Positions 17,129-26,619 of a stretch of 64,000 nucleotides of DNA are shown piece by piece. The position numbers and the translations under genes were made by a program. Every line of letters begins with the position of its first letter. Position 1 is the stretch's first letter. The notes under the pieces are model-generated. The model did no database searches and had not been told where the DNA came from. It was given only the letters and a program-made list of their open reading frames with translations. The DNA comes from Phycisphaeraceae bacterium (GTDB lineage Bacteria; Planctomycetota; Phycisphaerae; Phycisphaerales; UBA1924): positions 124,001-188,000 of the forward strand of contig JAHBXD010000006.1 of assembly GCA_019636695.1 (NCBI GenBank). The letters are read 5' to 3'.

Positions 17129-18319
17129 TCAGGGGAGTGAGGGCGGGGAGGCGTCTGCATGCTCGCGGCGGAGTTGGCCGCAGGCGGCCGCGATGTCTCT
17201 TCCTCGGCTTGCGCGGATGTGGGCGTTGATGCCTCTGGCGCGGAGGATGCGCTGGAATTCACGGACGTCGTCGGTCTGTGGGCGGCGGAAGGGGAGGCCG
17301 CTCACTTCGTTGTAGCGAATCAGGTTGACATTGGCACGGATCTGGCGAGCGAGGGCGGCAAGTCGGGCGGCGTGGTCTGGGTGGTCGTTGATGCCACGAA
17401 GGAGTGTGTATTCGAGCGTGATTTCACGACCGGTTTTTTCGAACCATCGGCGGCAGGCGGCGAGAAGGTCGGCAATGGTGGTGTACTCGGCCCAGGGGAT
17501 CAACTGTCGGCGAATCTCGTCGGTGGGGGCGTGGAGGGAGAGCGCGAGCGTGACGGGGATGTCGAGTTCGTCGGCGAGGCGCTCGATATATTTCGGAAGG
17601 CCGACGGTGGAGATGGTGATTTTGCGAGCGCTGATGCCCATGCCCCAGGGCGCAGCGAGGATGCGAACGGCGTGCGTGACGGCGTTGAAGTTGCTCAGCG
17701 GCTCGCCCATGCCCATGAAGACGACATTGGTGATGCGAGGCGGCGGGAGGTCGGGCTGGGCGTGCTCGAGCCTGATGAGTTGTTCAAGCCTCCAGACCTG
17801 CTCGACGATGCGGCCTGCCGAGAGGTTGCCGTCGAGACCTTCGAGGCCGCTGGCACAGAATCGGCACCCTACCGGGCACCCGACCTGCGACGAGATGCAG
17901 GCCGTGCGACGTGCGCCGGTGGGATCGAGTGCGGGGATCATGACGCATTCGGTCTGGCGAGACGGGCCGGCGCCGGGCGCAAGTTGCGGGAGGGTGCGTG
18001 ACTGGGGAGTCTCTTGCGTGGGTGCGGAGGGAGCGGGGAGGGGGGAAGGAGCGTCATCCCACTCGATAAGGAGTTTTCTGGTGCCATCGGTGGCGAGCCG
18101 GCTGGTGAGTGTGCGACCGGAGAGAAAGACCCAGTTGTCTTCGAGGGTTGATCGCTCGAGGCGCGAGAGGTTGGTCATGGCCTGGGGGTCGATGACTCCC
18201 CGGCGAAAGACCCAGTCGAGGACTTGGTCAGCGCGGAACGAAGGCCATTGGCGCTCGCGACACCAGGCGGCGAGTGCTTCGGGGGTTTGCTCGAAGATAT
18301 GCCTCGGAGGATGGCGCAC
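17129..18319 (-). CDS. rlmN: Dual-specificity 23S rRNA/tRNA A2503/A37 methyltransferase RlmN (radical SAM)
   Basis: Radical-SAM enzyme that makes 2-methyladenosine in 23S rRNA and tRNA. The Cx3Cx2C cluster motif is in 'GCPVGCRFCASG', followed by 'VVFMGMGEPLSNFN', 'KITISTVGLP' and 'LALSLHAPTDEIRRQLIP'. The catalytic C-terminal Cys lies in 'DIAAACGQL'. 396 residues, longer than usual (about 350-370), because about 30 Pro/Ala-rich residues sit between 'KLLIEWDDA' and 'ECVMIPA'. The start is GTG 18319; no better start or ribosome-binding site was seen. Confidence 0.9.
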   Translation of the reverse strand: MRHPPRHIFEQTPEALAAWCRERQWPSFRADQVLDWVFRRGVIDPQAMTNLSRLERSTLEDNWVFLSGRTLTSRLATDGTRKLLIEWDDAPSPLPAPSAPTQETPQSRTLPQLAPGAGPSRQTECVMIPALDPTGARRTACISSQVGCPVGCRFCASGLEGLDGNLSAGRIVEQVWRLEQLIRLEHAQPDLPPPRITNVVFMGMGEPLSNFNAVTHAVRILAAPWGMGISARKITISTVGLPKYIERLADELDIPVTLALSLHAPTDEIRRQLIPWAEYTTIADLLAACRRWFEKTGREITLEYTLLRGINDHPDHAARLAALARQIRANVNLIRYNEVSGLPFRRPQTDDVREFQRILRARGINAHIRASRGRDIAAACGQLRREHADASPPSLP

Positions 18320-18357
18320 CAGGAAGGGTATGCGAGAGAGTCGGCGGCATGAGCCGA

Positions 18358-20193
18358 TCAGCGTGCTTCGTAGCCGAACTCGCGGATGAAAGGTTCGAGC
18401 TTGGGAAGGTGCGGATCAAGATGCCAGGCATAGTTGCGCCAGCGCCCGCGGGCACGGCCGTGGATGGGAGAGGCGACGGCCTGGTAGCTGGGGGTGTTGA
18501 TCTGCGCCTGGGTGGTGCTTTCCTGATATCGGAGGACGGCGTCGTCCCAAGATTCGCCGAGCCACCGGACGACACTTCGTGCGTGTTCAGACGGATCGGC
18601 GATGAGATCTTCGTAGCGTGTCTGCATGAAATCGAGGCCGAGGATCTCGCGCTGGCGGAGCCAGAGGGACATCACTTCTGTATAGAGGTTGACGGTCGAT
18701 TCGAGCGTATGGAAGTGCACCATAGCGTGGTTGGGGCCGAAGACCTGGAAGAAGCAACTCAGCACGACGTCGCGCGGATCGCGGATGGCGACGAGCACCT
18801 TGGCTTCGGGGAAGATCCGGCGGACGGCGGCAAGGCGCGCGATGTTGAGCGGGAGCTTGTCGACGATGCGTTTGCCGGAAGATTCTTCGATGCCCAGGTG
18901 GGACTGGGCGTCGGCGAGATAGGTGCGACGAAGTTGCGTGATCTGGTCCGGGTCGAGGTAATCGAGGTTCTGTGGAAAGAGGACCTGATCGCCGATGAAC
19001 GCCTTGGCCTTGTTCATCAGGTCGGGGAGCAGGCCGGCTTCGTCGGTTGCGATAAGGCGCGGGTGGGCGGCGAGCATGCGCTCGAGGAGGGTTGTGCCTG
19101 AGCGAGGGAAGCCGACAAAGAAGATCGGAGCATTTGCCGGATCGAGCTGGGGTGGGGGCTTCCAGCCGGCGACCTGCTCGGCCGAGAGGCTCTGGCGAAC
19201 GTGGCGCAACCATGCGGGGTATTCGGCGAGGGGAAAACGGCGGGCTTCCTGCCGCTGGGCGAGCACATTCTGGGACTCCGCAAATCGCTCGTAGGCTTCC
19301 TGGTAGAGGCCCATGGCGTCGAGCGTCATGGCGAGTTCGTTGACGACATTGGCATAGACCCAGCGGCTGGTGATGCGCGGACTGCGGATCAATTTTTCGA
19401 GTCGAGCGCGAGCAACGGGCAAAGTGCCCTCGCGTCGGTCGATCTTGGCCAAGGCGAGGTTGAGGTCGGTGTTTTCGGGATCGCGATCGAGGGCCGCGCC
19501 GGCATACCAGCGAGCGTCATCGAGCCGGTTGAGGCGCTCGGAGAGGGAGACGAGGTGGGCCGCGGCGCCAGGAACATCGGGATCGAGTTCGAGGGCTTCG
19601 CGGAAGGCATGCCAGGCGGCTTCGAGATCTCTGGCGTTGATCAGGGCTTCACCAAGTTTGACGAGCAGCCCGGCCGATGGAGGACCGATTTCCCGGGCTT
19701 TGCGATAACAAAGCAGCGCCTCGCGCGAGCGGCGCGTTCGGGCGAGTTCATCGCCGAGGCGTTCGGCATCGGCCTGAGTCTGCGGCAGGGCGGCTTGAAG
19801 GGCCGCATTCGCCGCGGTGAGTTCATCAGCGCGACCAGCCTGAGCAAGGAGCCGGCAGAGCTGGTCGTGCGATTCGAGGTGGTCGGGGCGGAGACGGATT
19901 GACTCGCGCAACTGCTCGATCGCGTCATCGATGCGGCCGAGCCGACGGAGCGACTGTGCGCAGAAAAATCGATAGAGGAACTGGCCGGGATCGAGCGCGA
20001 TCGCTTTATGAAAGGTTTCTGCGGCACGCTCGAAGTGGTTCAACTGGGCGAAGCACTGGGCGAGCATGCTCCAGACGATGGCCCTCTGGGGATCGAGTTC
20101 GAGCACCTGGCGATAGAGCGTCATGGCTTTGGCCAAGTCGCCGGCGCGATGGGCCTGAGAAGCATCTTGGATGAGTTGGGCAATTTCGGCCAT
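18358..20193 (-). CDS. TPR-repeat sulfotransferase (paralog 1)
   Basis: 611 residues. Residues 1-330 are TPR repeats ('AGDLAKAMTLYRQVLELDPQ' is the first clear unit). The C-terminal 260 form a PAPS-dependent sulfotransferase: 5'-phosphosulfate loop 'FVGFPRSGTTLLERM' (about 357-371) and 3'-phosphate motif 'AIRDPRDVVLSCF' (about 468). No signal peptide or membrane segment, so probably cytosolic. It would transfer sulfate to a carbohydrate or protein; the acceptor is unknown. ATG 20193 has GGAG 7 nt upstream. A TATTAT hexamer at 20274-20269 could be its -10 box, but the -35 is poor. It shares its architecture with the gene at 20427-22274. Confidence 0.85.
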   Translation of the reverse strand: MAEIAQLIQDASQAHRAGDLAKAMTLYRQVLELDPQRAIVWSMLAQCFAQLNHFERAAETFHKAIALDPGQFLYRFFCAQSLRRLGRIDDAIEQLRESIRLRPDHLESHDQLCRLLAQAGRADELTAANAALQAALPQTQADAERLGDELARTRRSREALLCYRKAREIGPPSAGLLVKLGEALINARDLEAAWHAFREALELDPDVPGAAAHLVSLSERLNRLDDARWYAGAALDRDPENTDLNLALAKIDRREGTLPVARARLEKLIRSPRITSRWVYANVVNELAMTLDAMGLYQEAYERFAESQNVLAQRQEARRFPLAEYPAWLRHVRQSLSAEQVAGWKPPPQLDPANAPIFFVGFPRSGTTLLERMLAAHPRLIATDEAGLLPDLMNKAKAFIGDQVLFPQNLDYLDPDQITQLRRTYLADAQSHLGIEESSGKRIVDKLPLNIARLAAVRRIFPEAKVLVAIRDPRDVVLSCFFQVFGPNHAMVHFHTLESTVNLYTEVMSLWLRQREILGLDFMQTRYEDLIADPSEHARSVVRWLGESWDDAVLRYQESTTQAQINTPSYQAVASPIHGRARGRWRNYAWHLDPHLPKLEPFIREFGYEAR

Positions 20194-20426
20194 GAATCAG
20201 CTCCGCGCGTGGCAGCGTCGATGCCGTCGAGTCGATCCGGAGAAGTCGGGAAGGCCGGCGGCGAGGCGATAATACGTCGGGGATGCGAGGGGACGCCTTT
20301 CGCACGCCGTGCCGATCGTTCCGGCACATTCCGCCGGCCAAGGCAAGGCGTGCGCGCGGTCGCGTAGAGGCTGATGCGGCGGAAGGCCGGCAATGGCCCC
20401 AGGGAAGGCGTGATGGGGCGTCGGCG

Positions 20427-22274
20427 TTACTCGTACCCGAAGGCCTCGACAAAGGGCTGCAACTGGTCGAGGATAGGGGCGAGGTGGTTCTCGTAGCGCT
20501 TCCATCTCGCGATGCTCTTTTTATAAATGGGTCGGCGAACACTCATGTAGCTCGGCGTGCTGACCACCTTGTCGGCAAGGTTTTCGTGATAATCGATGAC
20601 GCGGTCATCCCAAGGCTCGCCGATGAAGTCGATCAGTTTTCGGGCCTGGGTGTCCACATCTTCGACAAGATCTTCATATCGAGTCTGCATCCACTCGAGA
20701 CCGAGGATGTCACGATATTTGAGCCAGGCATTCATGACGGCGGTGTAGAGCCGAGCCGTGCCTTCGAGCGTCTGGAAGAGCACCATACCCGGGTTGGGGT
20801 TGAAGCGCTGAAAGAAGCAACTGAGGCAGACGTCTCGGGGATCGCGGAGGGCGAAGAGCACCTTTGCTTCGGGAAAGACGCGACGGATGACGAGGAGACG
20901 CCACGTATTGAGCGGGCTTTTGTCGATGAGGCGTTTGCCGTCGAGCGCATCGCCCATGCGCATCTGGGCCTGCTGCCAATAGGCAGCGCGGCAGCGGCGG
21001 AGATGCGCATCGGTGAGGTCGGCGAGGTGGTCGGGATAGGGCACGCCGGGAGCAATGCGTAGACGAAGTTCTTCCATAACTTCGCGCACGAGAGGGAGTT
21101 CGTCGCTGGTGACGAGATTGGGGTGTGCATCGAGCATCTGCTCGGTGAGGGTTGTGCCGGAGCGCGGGAAGCCGAGGAAGAAAACCGGATCGGGCAGGCC
21201 GTCGTCGGGTGATCGAGCGGTCCACGTCGAGAGGATTTCGGGTGTGATCCATCGAGGACCGCGCTCGACCCAGTCGAGGAAGCGTTCAGGCGGATGCCTC
21301 TGGGCGGCGGGTGACTGCCCCCACAGCAACTGGCCATCGCGCACGCATGTGAAGGCTTCGTCGTATTGCCCGAGGGAATCGAGGACGTGTCCGAGTTCGA
21401 TCAGGAGCATGCCGCGATCGGGCGCCTGGCGGGGAGTGCGCGCGGCTTCTTCACGGAGCATGGCAGCGGCGTCATCGTGCCGTTTCTGACGGCGAAGCAC
21501 GCGTGACTTGGTCATAATCGCGACGGCATCGCCGGGAGCGCGTTGCAGAAGTCGTTCGATGGTGGCCAGGCATTCTTCATCCTGACCGATGCGATCTTGC
21601 ATGCGGGCAAGGCCGAGGAGCGCACCTGGTGTATCGGGGTCGATGGCGAGCGCCTGTTCATAGGTCGCGCGTGCGGAGTCGTAGGCTCGCTTCCGCTCGC
21701 GGATGGCGGCGAGACGCACGAGGAGTGCTGCGGGCGCTCCGGGCAGCGCGGCGACCTGGTCGAGACATTCTTCGGCGTCGTCAAGCCTTTCATGCTCGTT
21801 GAGGGCCTGGGCCATGCGAAGCAGTGTCTGGGGCTGGCCTGCCGCAAGATCGATTGCTTTGCGGATGGATTTCCGTGCATCGGTGAAGCGACGGGCGCGA
21901 TTCATCGTGAGGCCGCGCCAGAGTTGGGCATCGGGATCGAGAGGAGCGGCCTCGACAGCACGCTCGGCAAGCTCCAGGGCTTTGGGGAGGTTGCCCGTGA
22001 AGGCGTGCATGCGCGAAAGTGCGATCATCGCGCCGGCGTGCTTCGGGTGTGCGGCATGCACGGCTTCGCATGCAGCGATGGCCTCGGCGGGTCGCCCGGC
22101 GTGGAGGTGGAGTTCCGCGAGGAGCAGGAGCGCCTCGGGGTTTCCCGGGGATTGACTGAGCACCCTTTGGCAGAGGGATGCGGCTTCACCCAGACGACCA
22201 GCGCGGGCCATTGCGGCTGCCTGCTGCAAAGCCCGAGCGATGTCGATCGGTGGTGGGCCTTCGTACATGCTCAT
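20427..22274 (-). CDS. TPR-repeat sulfotransferase (paralog 2)
   Basis: 615 residues and the same architecture as its downstream neighbour. About ten TPR units (residues 10-330) precede a sulfotransferase domain with 'FLGFPRSGTTLTEQM' (about 367) and 'ALRDPRDVCLSCFFQRF' (about 472). Shared tail motifs such as 'TLEGTARLYTAVMNAWLKYR' and 'NTPSY/STPSY' mark the two as tandem duplicates that have since diverged. The start codon overlaps the aminotransferase stop (ATGA), so translation is coupled to it. The 233 bp separating the paralogs contain a GTGCCG/CGGCAC hairpin but no gene. Confidence 0.85.
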   Translation of the reverse strand: MSMYEGPPPIDIARALQQAAAMARAGRLGEAASLCQRVLSQSPGNPEALLLLAELHLHAGRPAEAIAACEAVHAAHPKHAGAMIALSRMHAFTGNLPKALELAERAVEAAPLDPDAQLWRGLTMNRARRFTDARKSIRKAIDLAAGQPQTLLRMAQALNEHERLDDAEECLDQVAALPGAPAALLVRLAAIRERKRAYDSARATYEQALAIDPDTPGALLGLARMQDRIGQDEECLATIERLLQRAPGDAVAIMTKSRVLRRQKRHDDAAAMLREEAARTPRQAPDRGMLLIELGHVLDSLGQYDEAFTCVRDGQLLWGQSPAAQRHPPERFLDWVERGPRWITPEILSTWTARSPDDGLPDPVFFLGFPRSGTTLTEQMLDAHPNLVTSDELPLVREVMEELRLRIAPGVPYPDHLADLTDAHLRRCRAAYWQQAQMRMGDALDGKRLIDKSPLNTWRLLVIRRVFPEAKVLFALRDPRDVCLSCFFQRFNPNPGMVLFQTLEGTARLYTAVMNAWLKYRDILGLEWMQTRYEDLVEDVDTQARKLIDFIGEPWDDRVIDYHENLADKVVSTPSYMSVRRPIYKKSIARWKRYENHLAPILDQLQPFVEAFGYE

Positions 22275-23527
22275 CGCAGATCCGAGAGAAACTTGGACAT
22301 GAGGTCGATCCCCCTATGGATGGTCTCTTCAGAACATGCGAAGCTCAGGCGGATGTGGTTGCGTCCGATACCGCCAAACTCTTCGCCCGGGATCGCCGCG
22401 AGGCCGATTTCCTCCAGCATCGCCTCGCAGAAGTCCACACTTGAGCGGATGATGCGCCCGGTGGGGGTCGTTTTGCCGAACGCGGCGGAGATGTCAGGAA
22501 ATGCGTAGAACGCTCCGGTTGGTCGCGGGGTCTGCACCTGGGGTAAACCCGAGAGGCGTTCGGTCATGACAACTGCACGTCGCGCGAAGGCCGCACGCAT
22601 AGATTCGACATCGTCGGCGCACTGCGTGAGGGCCGCGCGAATCGCGGGATAGACGAAGCTGGTGATGTTGGTGCTCATCTGGCCCTGCAGGGTGCCGAGG
22701 GCATTGATGAGGCGCAGGCCGAATTCTCCTTGGGCGGCGGCGTATCCCGCACGCCATCCGGTCATGGCGTAAGCCTTGCTGAGACCGTTGACGGTGACCG
22801 TTCGTTCGGCGAGTTGGGGGATCGAGCCTATGGAGAAGTGCGCGATGCCGCCGAAGATGATTTTTTCGTAAATTTCATCGGAAATCACGACAAGATCGGG
22901 CGCGATGGATACGGCAGCGTCGACAAGCACTGCGGCGATGTCGCGCAGTTCGGACTCGGTGTACATGGTGCCGCAGGGATTACTCGGCGAGTTGAGCATG
23001 ACCGCGCGTGTGCGGGGCGTAATGGCCTGACGGAGCTGCGCCGGGGTCATTTTGAAGTCGGACTCGACAGTGGTGTGGACCTCGACGACTTCGGCGCCTG
23101 CGAGCCGGGCAATGGGAGCGTAACTGACCCAACTTGGGGTCTGGAGGATGAACTCGCGGGGTGCTTCGCCTGGGCAGGTGTGATCAAAGAGGCATTGAAA
23201 GAGGTTGTAGAGCGCGTGTTTGCCGCCACTGGTAATGGCGATGTGCTCCGGCGTGACCCCCGCGAGGCCGTTCTCGGTTCGGAGTTTTGCGGCGATGACC
23301 GCGCGTGTTTCGGGGTCGCCGAGGGTGGGCATGTATTTCGTCTGGCCCGCGAGGAGTGCATCGATCGCGGCTTGCTTGATCTGCCGGGGGGTGTCGAAAT
23401 CCGGCTCGCCGAGCGTGAACTGAAGGATCTCTCGCCCCTGGCGGGTGAGGGCCTTGGCGCGATTGGCCATGGCAATGGTCGCCGAAGGCTGAAGGGAGGA
23501 GACACGCCGGGCTACGGAGAGGGCCAT
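22271..23527 (-). CDS. Class I/II pyridoxal-phosphate aminotransferase (aspartate-aminotransferase-like)
   Basis: 418 residues from ATG 23527 (the ORF opens at an earlier TTG). Family-1-beta features: 'FTLGEPDFDTPRQIKQAA', 'LNSPSNPCGTMY' (the PLP-phosphate Asn), 'ISDEIYEKIIFGG' (PLP Asp/Tyr) and the Schiff-base lysine in 'NGLSKAYAMTGWRAGYA' (about 250). The C-terminal Arg lies in 'HIRLSFACSEE'. It most likely interconverts aspartate/glutamate or an aromatic amino acid; specificity is not readable. It leads an operon with the TPR-sulfotransferase (4-nt overlap) and is divergent from rpsO. Confidence 0.85.
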   Translation of the reverse strand: MALSVARRVSSLQPSATIAMANRAKALTRQGREILQFTLGEPDFDTPRQIKQAAIDALLAGQTKYMPTLGDPETRAVIAAKLRTENGLAGVTPEHIAITSGGKHALYNLFQCLFDHTCPGEAPREFILQTPSWVSYAPIARLAGAEVVEVHTTVESDFKMTPAQLRQAITPRTRAVMLNSPSNPCGTMYTESELRDIAAVLVDAAVSIAPDLVVISDEIYEKIIFGGIAHFSIGSIPQLAERTVTVNGLSKAYAMTGWRAGYAAAQGEFGLRLINALGTLQGQMSTNITSFVYPAIRAALTQCADDVESMRAAFARRAVVMTERLSGLPQVQTPRPTGAFYAFPDISAAFGKTTPTGRIIRSSVDFCEAMLEEIGLAAIPGEEFGGIGRNHIRLSFACSEETIHRGIDLMSKFLSDLR

Positions 23528-23601
23528 GGAAGAGGGTAGAAGCAATGGGCGAAAAACGCTGCGGCAGGAGGGTTGGTGTGGATAGGGGGGTTGAGGGTGG
23601 G

Positions 23602-23630
23602 TTGATCCCGGATCGGCCGCGGTCTACCAT
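23602..23630 (+). promoter_or_regulatory. Putative sigma70-type promoter of rpsO
   Basis: TTGATC (23602-23607), 17-nt spacer, TACCAT (23625-23630). Predicted transcription start near 23637, giving a leader of about 40 nt before rpsO. Confidence 0.5.
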
Positions 23631-23677
23631 TTCGTTCGTCCAGAATCCGAACAAGTACTGACCCGGAAGCCCGACTG

Positions 23678-23944
23678 ATGATTTCCGCCGAGAAGCGTAA
23701 GAACGCCGTTAAGACCTTCGCCCGTCACGATACGGACACGGGATCTCCCGAGGTGCAGATTTCGGTGCTGACGGAACGGATCAAGGATCTGGCCGAGCAC
23801 ATTCGGAGCAATCGTCTGGATTTCCATTCTCGCCGCGGTCTGGTGCAGATGGTGAGCAAGCGGAATAAGCTGCTGCGTTATCTTGCCCGTACGGATGCGG
23901 CGAAGTACCAGGAGACGATCAAGCGTCTCGGGTTGCGTAAGTAG
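23678..23944 (+). CDS. rpsO: 30S ribosomal protein S15
   Basis: 88 residues, the standard bacterial length. 'DTGSPEVQISVLTERIKDL' and 'HSRRGLVQMVSKRNKLLRYL' are the conserved helices that bind the 16S central domain. Followed by pnp on the same strand, the classic rpsO-pnp arrangement. GGAAG about 11 nt before the ATG is the only ribosome-binding site. Confidence 0.97.
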   Translation: MISAEKRKNAVKTFARHDTDTGSPEVQISVLTERIKDLAEHIRSNRLDFHSRRGLVQMVSKRNKLLRYLARTDAAKYQETIKRLGLRK

Positions 23945-24030
23945 TGGTATCGGTCTCGCGGGCGTGAAGTCGGCGAGACTTTTCGTGTATCGGGTAGATA
24001 GGGCGTCCCTGTCTTGCTCAGCGGCAGTGG

Positions 24031-24056
24031 GCGCGCGGCAGTGTGCTGCCCCGCGC
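24031..24056 (+). other. GC-rich hairpin between rpsO and pnp
   Basis: GCGCG-GCAG, loop TGTG, CTGC-CCCGCGC: a strong imperfect stem in the 248-bp spacer. In other bacteria this spacer holds an RNase III processing site controlling pnp; the hairpin is a candidate for that or for partial termination. It has no T-run. Confidence 0.4.
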
Positions 24057-24192
24057 CTTCTGCCTCTGCGGCGAATCGGGCGGGGTTTGCCGACGGTCAA
24101 CCTGGATCGAGTGCGCCTGATGTGCCGACGAGTTGCGTGCGGCATCGGCGCGGTCGATCCGTCAAGGGCTGAGACGGCCCAGAGGCAGAACG

Positions 24193-26394
24193 ATGGTCAA
24201 AACAAGTGCGTTGCTCGGAACGGTCGTGGTCGAGAAGGAGATCGGCGGTCGCATGCTTTCGTTCGCGACCGGCAAAGTGGCCAAGCTCGCGACGAGCTGC
24301 ATCATCGCGACCTATGGCGAGACCTCGGTGCTTGCGACGGTGATGCGTGCCGCGCCGCGGGAAGGTCTGGATTTTTTCCCTCTGTCGGTGGACTACCGCG
24401 AGAAGCTGTCGGCGGCAGGGAAGTTCCCGGGTGGGTTCCGCAAGCGTGAGGGCGCACCGAACGAGAAGGAAGTTCTGACGATGCGGATGATCGACCGCCC
24501 GATCAGGCCGCTGTTCCCGGATGGGTTTGTCGATGAAATCCAGATTCAGTGCTGGGTGATGAGCCACGACGGCGAGAATGACAGCGACGTTCTGGCGGGG
24601 ACGGCGGCTTCGGCCGCGCTTGCGATCAGCAGCGCCCCCTTTGAGGGACCGACCGCGACGGTGCGTGTCGCGCGGATTCACACGGAAGACGGCCCGACGC
24701 TGGTGATCAACCCGACCGTGAGCCAGATGGAGTACTCTGATCTTGACCTTGTGCTCGCAGGGCATAAGGACGGCATCAACATGATCGAAGTCGGCGCTGC
24801 GGAGATCAGCGAGGCCGACATGGTCGCCGCGATTGAGTTCGGCTATGCCGCGATCAAAGAGATCCTGGCGTTGATCGATGAACTTGTCGCGAAGGTCGGC
24901 CAGGCGAAGACGATTCTGCACGAACCGATGCTTCCGCCGAAGGAAATCGCAGAAGAGGTGCGAATGCTCGCGGAGAAGGATCTGCTGGCAGCGCGTCAGA
25001 TTCCCGGCAAGGCCGAGCGCAGCGCGAAGGTGGATGAGGTTCGAAAGAAACTGATCGAAGAGCATTTCCCGCTGAACACGGGCGGCACGTATGAAGTGTA
25101 TTCCGAGTCGTTGAAGCGGCAGAAGTGGGCCAAAGAGGCCTTCCGGACGCTTGAAAAGAAACTGACGCGGAAGCTGATTCTTGAGAAGGGGATCCGTGCT
25201 GACGGTCGCAAGCCGACAGAGATCCGGCCGATCGAGTGCCAGGTGGGCGTTTTCGCCCGGACGCACGGGTCAGCGCTCTTTCAGCGAGGTGAGACGCAGA
25301 GCCTGGTGAGCTGCACGCTGGGAACGGCACGTGACGAGCAGATCGTGGACGGCCTGCTGCCTGAATACAGCAAGAAGTTCACGCTGCATTACAATTTCCC
25401 GCCGTTCTGCACGGGTGAGGCCGGGCGCATCACAGGTCCGGGACGTCGAGAGATCGGGCACGGCGCGCTCGCGGAGCGTTCGTTGATGGGGATTCTGCCG
25501 AGTCCGGAGGAGTTTCCGTACACCATTCGCCTGATCAGTGACATCACGGAGAGTAACGGCTCTTCGTCGATGGCTTCGGTGTGCGGCGGGTGCCTTGCGT
25601 TGATGGATGCGGGCGTGCCGATCAAGGCGACTTGCGCGGGCATCAGCGTCGGGTGGTTCAGCGACGAGAAGAACACCCTTTTCGTGACGGACATCATCGG
25701 CGAGGAAGACTTCTTCGGCGACATGGACTTCAAGGTGTCGGGCACGCGGGAGGGAATCACGGGGATTCAGCTTGACCTCAAGGCTCGCGGGCTGACGATC
25801 TCGCAGGTGGAGCAGATTTTCGCACAGGCCCGCCAAGGCAGGCTGCAGATCATCGAGACGATCGAAGCCGCGATGCCCGCACCTCGGGCGGATATCTCGG
25901 TGTATGCCCCTCGCCTGGTCACGATCCAGATCGATCCGGAGAAGATCGGCAAGTTGATCGGCCCGGGCGGCAAGATGATTCGCGCGCTTCAGGACAAATA
26001 CGGTGTGACCATCGACGTGGAAGATGACGGCACCGTGATGGTTTCAGCGCCCAACGGCGAGACGATCGACGCCGCGCGTGCGGAGATCGAAGCGTTGTGC
26101 GCGGAAATCAAGGTCGGGACGATCTTCACCGGCAAGGTGGTAAGCACCAAGGACTTCGGCGCCTTCATCGAACTTGCGCCAGGCACCGACGGCATGTGCC
26201 ATATCTCTGAACTTGCCGAGGGATATGTCAAGAGCGTGTCGGATGTCGTGAAGATCGGCGACATGGTGAAGGTGAAAGTGATACTGGTGGATGACCAGGG
26301 CCGCATCAAGCTCAGCCGCAAGCAGGCGCTGCTTGATCTGCGAGCGCAAGCGGAATCCCCGGTTATTCAGGCGCCGGCGGGCAATCCGGCCTGA
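24193..26394 (+). CDS. pnp: Polyribonucleotide nucleotidyltransferase (PNPase)
   Basis: Phosphorolytic 3'-5' exoribonuclease of the degradosome. 733 residues: two RNase PH domains (about 10-220 and 320-550) joined by the all-alpha domain, then a KH domain with 'IGKLIGPGGKMIRALQDKYG' (about 584) and an S1 domain with 'GKVVSTKDFGAFIELAPG' (about 645). The active-site segment 'TDIIGEEDFFGDMDFKVSGT' is intact. ATG 24193 follows AGAGG. No extended C-terminal tail. Terminated by the hairpin at 26433. Confidence 0.97.
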   Translation: MVKTSALLGTVVVEKEIGGRMLSFATGKVAKLATSCIIATYGETSVLATVMRAAPREGLDFFPLSVDYREKLSAAGKFPGGFRKREGAPNEKEVLTMRMIDRPIRPLFPDGFVDEIQIQCWVMSHDGENDSDVLAGTAASAALAISSAPFEGPTATVRVARIHTEDGPTLVINPTVSQMEYSDLDLVLAGHKDGINMIEVGAAEISEADMVAAIEFGYAAIKEILALIDELVAKVGQAKTILHEPMLPPKEIAEEVRMLAEKDLLAARQIPGKAERSAKVDEVRKKLIEEHFPLNTGGTYEVYSESLKRQKWAKEAFRTLEKKLTRKLILEKGIRADGRKPTEIRPIECQVGVFARTHGSALFQRGETQSLVSCTLGTARDEQIVDGLLPEYSKKFTLHYNFPPFCTGEAGRITGPGRREIGHGALAERSLMGILPSPEEFPYTIRLISDITESNGSSSMASVCGGCLALMDAGVPIKATCAGISVGWFSDEKNTLFVTDIIGEEDFFGDMDFKVSGTREGITGIQLDLKARGLTISQVEQIFAQARQGRLQIIETIEAAMPAPRADISVYAPRLVTIQIDPEKIGKLIGPGGKMIRALQDKYGVTIDVEDDGTVMVSAPNGETIDAARAEIEALCAEIKVGTIFTGKVVSTKDFGAFIELAPGTDGMCHISELAEGYVKSVSDVVKIGDMVKVKVILVDDQGRIKLSRKQALLDLRAQAESPVIQAPAGNPA

Positions 26395-26432
26395 TTGCCC
26401 CCCCAAAGAGGGGTGCGTGTTTAAGTATTGAG

Positions 26433-26468
26433 CGGCGGAGAGGGATGTCCTCTTCGCCGTTTCTTCTT
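26433..26468 (+). terminator. Intrinsic terminator of rpsO-pnp
   Basis: CGGCGGAGAGG / CCTCTTCGCCG form an 11-bp stem (one G.T pair) with a 5-nt loop, followed directly by TTTCTTCTT. Confidence 0.8.
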
Positions 26469-26496
26469 GCACGGACCGGGAAGAAGCTGGTAAAAT
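26467..26496 (+). promoter_or_regulatory. Putative sigma70-type promoter of the cold-shock gene
   Basis: TTGCAC (26467-26472), 18-nt spacer, TAAAAT (26491-26496). It starts inside the T-tail of the pnp terminator. The implied leader is about 117 nt, long like those of thermo-regulated cspA mRNAs. Confidence 0.6.
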
Positions 26497-26619
26497 AGGT
26501 AATGTCGAAGGTTTGCTGAGGCCGGGGATCCCTCCTCCCCGCGACCTTGCGTGACCCGGCAGGCCATGAACGCGCCGCGTTTTCGGCTGTGGTCCGCCAA
26601 CCTTCATCGAGGGACCGCC

